64,000 nt of DNA from Mya arenaria (taxonomy: Eukaryota; Mollusca; Bivalvia; Myida; Myidae), in assembly GCF_026914265.1 (NCBI RefSeq), contig NC_069126.1:78309232-78373231 (forward strand), given 5' to 3'. Below the pieces are notes generated by a model, which saw only the letters and a list, made by a program, of their open reading frames with translations, was not told the origin of the DNA and made no database searches. Numbering within the stretch: the first letter of the stretch is position 1; each line of letters begins with the position of its first letter. This document shows, in pieces, positions 62,501-64,000 of the stretch. Position numbers and translations under genes: made by a program.

Positions 62501-62955
62501 TATGCGTGCCATCGTTAATATTCGTTGAAAATAATGAAAGAATAAACTCACATATGCTTAAACAAGCCGGATAATAACACGGAACATTACAGCGATAGTT
62601 AATTATGGACATTTCAAGCGAAAAATGTATCTACCTCATTTGCAAAGAGAGTCATGAATAGCTCAGCATATTCCTGACCAAGCGCAACATTGTCATCCGC
62701 CATTTCATAAAAACTGCAATAGACAAACACAAGTTAAACCAGGAATATGGTTTCCTTTGCCCCATTTATCCCATATCGGGTCACCTACTAACCCCGTAAC
62801 GTATACATCACGTCGACAACCTGTTTACTTGTTTAAATTTTTTATTTATTCATCTGAATCGGAAAATAGACGCCATTTTGGTACGATATATGGAAAGATT
62901 AGGGGTCACCGCGTGACCAGTCCTGGGCCAATGTCGTTGCGTCATTGGAGGCGTG

Positions 62956-63018
<63 letters not shown>

Positions 63019-63467
63019 TGCGTGTGCGTGTGCGTGTGCGTGTATGTGTGCGTGTGCATGTGCGTGTGTGTGTGAATACGGACTATAAACGTTACGTTTG
63101 TGCACAATAATATACGCATAGAATGTCCTTCCATAACACAAAGGATTAATGGCTTAACATATGTGCAATCTTATAGGATGCTTTGCTATCTACCGACAAC
63201 TATTGTAATTCAAGGGAGATATAAATAAAAAGATCATTTACATTCTCATCATGGGTTCGTCAAGAATAAAGGCCATTTCGATGACTTTCAAGCCAGGTGC
63301 TGTATAGCCGGTTCTCTTTACCCTGTTGTTAGGTTGTGTATTTGATGGAGGTCTTCTACCATTACGGGGACCCTGTTTCCGGCCTGAACGAGGAGGCTTA
63401 TCAGCACGGGAAGGCCTGGCGCCAATAAACACTGTTTCTCCGGCTGGTTTTCCTTGACCTTGACCGT
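56574..63467 (-). CDS. Reprolysin-type (M12B, ADAM/ADAMTS-like) zinc metalloprotease, 5' partial
   Basis: Secreted zinc endopeptidase. Ten exons on the minus strand: 63467-63242, 62713-62635, 62062-61976, 60577-60432, 59985-59951, 59173-59062, 58255-58106, 57378-57234, 57101-56982 and 56663-56574 (stop TGA). They give 395 visible residues with consistent phases. In visible numbering, a basic Arg/Pro-rich pro-region ends in the furin-type site RVKR (48-51). The catalytic domain starts near LKVIEMAFILDEP. The zinc site HELGHALVADHD (223-234) supplies H223, E224, H227 and H233, with the Met-turn YVMSP at 244-248. After it comes a cysteine-rich ADAMTS-type region with GTPCGDNKMCYKGKC and a C-terminal CPPCECP. 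There is no thrombospondin repeat or transmembrane segment. The usual glycine of HExxHxxGxxHD is valine here. Signal peptide and most of the prodomain must lie right of the window. An ATG at 63483 is possible but gives no signal peptide and has an upstream in-frame stop. Confidence 0.92.
57431..57711. mobile_element. MITE family B, copy 5
   Basis: Ends GACCCCAACTTTTCGAAAC and GTTTCGAGATCTTTGGGTC. The inner segment AAGCCAAAATACATACTTAA is duplicated in tandem (about 57527 and 57481). Intron 7 of the visible metalloprotease gene. Confidence 0.75.
59195..59700. repeat. Repeat family F, longest copy
   Basis: Starts CCATGGCCGAGTCTAAGATA. It contains TTTTGCGGAAACGAGGTTTA, then TCTTCAACAAGGGAGGTAAT and AGTTCCATACGG, as at 18003. 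CTCCCACCTCAG near 59270 and CTGAGGTGGGAG near 59690 form an inverted pair. Confidence 0.65.
60940..61083. repeat. Poly-C and poly-T/G tracts
   Basis: About 18 C at 60942-60960, and T10 followed by G10 at about 61060-61080. Low-complexity tracts in the metalloprotease intron between 61976 and 60577. Confidence 0.85.
61084..61960. other. Metalloprotease intron, nothing recognised
   Basis: AT-rich intron sequence preceding (on the plus strand) the exon at 61976-62062. No other feature supported. Confidence 0.35.
62745..62962. repeat. Repeat family E, partial copy
   Basis: Carries half of the hairpin (CCCATATCGGGTCACCTACT) and the other conserved end (GTGACCAGTCCTGGGCCAAT, GGAGGCGTGATATA). Intronic in the metalloprotease gene. 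Confidence 0.7.
62962..63075. repeat. (GT)n microsatellite
   Basis: About 27 pure GT units, then GC-interrupted GTGCGT units. It begins exactly at the GATATATATG end of repeat E. Confidence 0.95.
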
Positions 63468-63483
63468 CTGCAATACGATTCAT

Positions 63484-63873
63484 AATTGTGATTCAAAGAG
63501 ATGGCAAACTGCGTGCCTCGGACTGTTCTTCCTCTGACATAAAAGGCAGTTTTCGGCCATTCATCCTATCACCCTTACATAAACAATGAAAATCGGAACA
63601 TTACATAACGATGTTGCTAAGTATTCATATGTTTTAATGATCTACATGCCCCTTTACTTTAAAGGGATTAGACAGCAGATTATACTATTGCAAGAAAAAA
63701 ATCGTCAAAAGCTTACATTACAATTGATATCGTTATGTACAACGAAATAATGTTAACTGATGTGTCACTTGCCGTACGACACATGTATCTTTTGCAGTTT
63801 TTTGCATATTTACCAATGCGAAATTTACGTGGTTTATTTACATCCTGGAAAAGTTAAAAATGCGTCTGCATAT
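63484..63873. other. Upstream of first visible metalloprotease exon
   Basis: Intron or 5' flank. I find no signal-peptide or prodomain exon here. Confidence 0.35.
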
Positions 63874-64000
63874 TTCAATTCAATTCAATTCAATTCAATT
63901 CATTTTATTCAAGTAAATAAAGGCCACCGGCCCAAAATACACAAAACGTACAAAAAACAAACATAGTATAGTAGTTGCAACATACGATTTACACATTTAT
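63874..64000 (-). repeat. (TTCAA)n plus possible non-LTR element 3' end
   Basis: About five TTCAA units, then TATTCAAGTAAATAAAGGCC and ACCGGCCCAAAATACACAAA, similar to 37570-37640. On the minus strand this is a tail ending in a pentanucleotide repeat, typical of some LINE/SINE 3' ends. It runs off the window. Confidence 0.45.

Noticed and set aside
63481-63483. ATG as the metalloprotease start
   Set aside because: It would give no signal peptide and an incomplete prodomain; a splice acceptor at 63468 fits a secreted enzyme better.

Overview
This is animal nuclear DNA and looks like a bivalve mollusc. Genes are split into small exons with GT/AG introns. About 60% of the window is AT-rich intron or intergenic sequence, with many minisatellites, fold-back non-autonomous DNA transposons (MITEs) and tRNA-derived SINEs. 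The bivalve call rests on overall style and on repeat types I recognise from bivalves (a TTAA-flanked element ending AAGCTGCACTCTCACAG, a V-SINE-like element); the species is not determined. There are no prokaryotic features.

Five protein-coding genes can be assembled exon by exon. In each, splice sites and reading phases agree across every junction. (1) Tetraspanin A, minus strand, 4947 to 564, runs off the left edge with its last exons outside. (2) Tetraspanin B, minus strand, 17722 to 9710, is complete: 8 exons, 293 aa. (3) Tetraspanin C, plus strand, 22944 to 30929, is complete: 8 exons, 285 aa, head-to-head with B. (4) A secreted mucin-like gene, minus strand, 52488 to 40413, has 8 exons and 228 aa. 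It carries a signal peptide and three copies of a four-cysteine module (C-x6-C-x4-C-x6-C) resembling the first half of an LDL-receptor class A repeat, separated by Thr/Ser-rich linkers. I do not recognise it as a named family; it is the most novel gene here. (5) A secreted reprolysin-type (M12B, ADAM/ADAMTS-like) zinc metalloprotease, minus strand, 63467 to 56574, lacks its 5' exons.

Between and inside the genes the sequence is mostly repeats. Nearly every gene carries its own tandem array in an intron: 56-bp x ~53 in tetraspanin B; 62-bp, 22-bp and 45-bp arrays in tetraspanin C; 82-bp x ~34, 46-bp x ~29, ~85-bp and tetranucleotide arrays in the mucin-like gene; and a CTG/CTA trinucleotide tract in tetraspanin A. 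At least nine MITE or fold-back families are present, several in multiple copies with clear inverted termini and target-site duplications (TTAA, TTA/TAA, TA, 8 bp). Two SINEs are clear and a third is likely. From 31 to 40 kb I find no gene, only repeats and a ~0.58-kb tandem duplication. From 52.9 to 54.7 kb the sequence is compositionally different and unassigned.

The tetraspanins would organise membrane microdomains. The mucin-like protein and the metalloprotease are predicted to be secreted. Nothing in the sequence shows that these genes act together.
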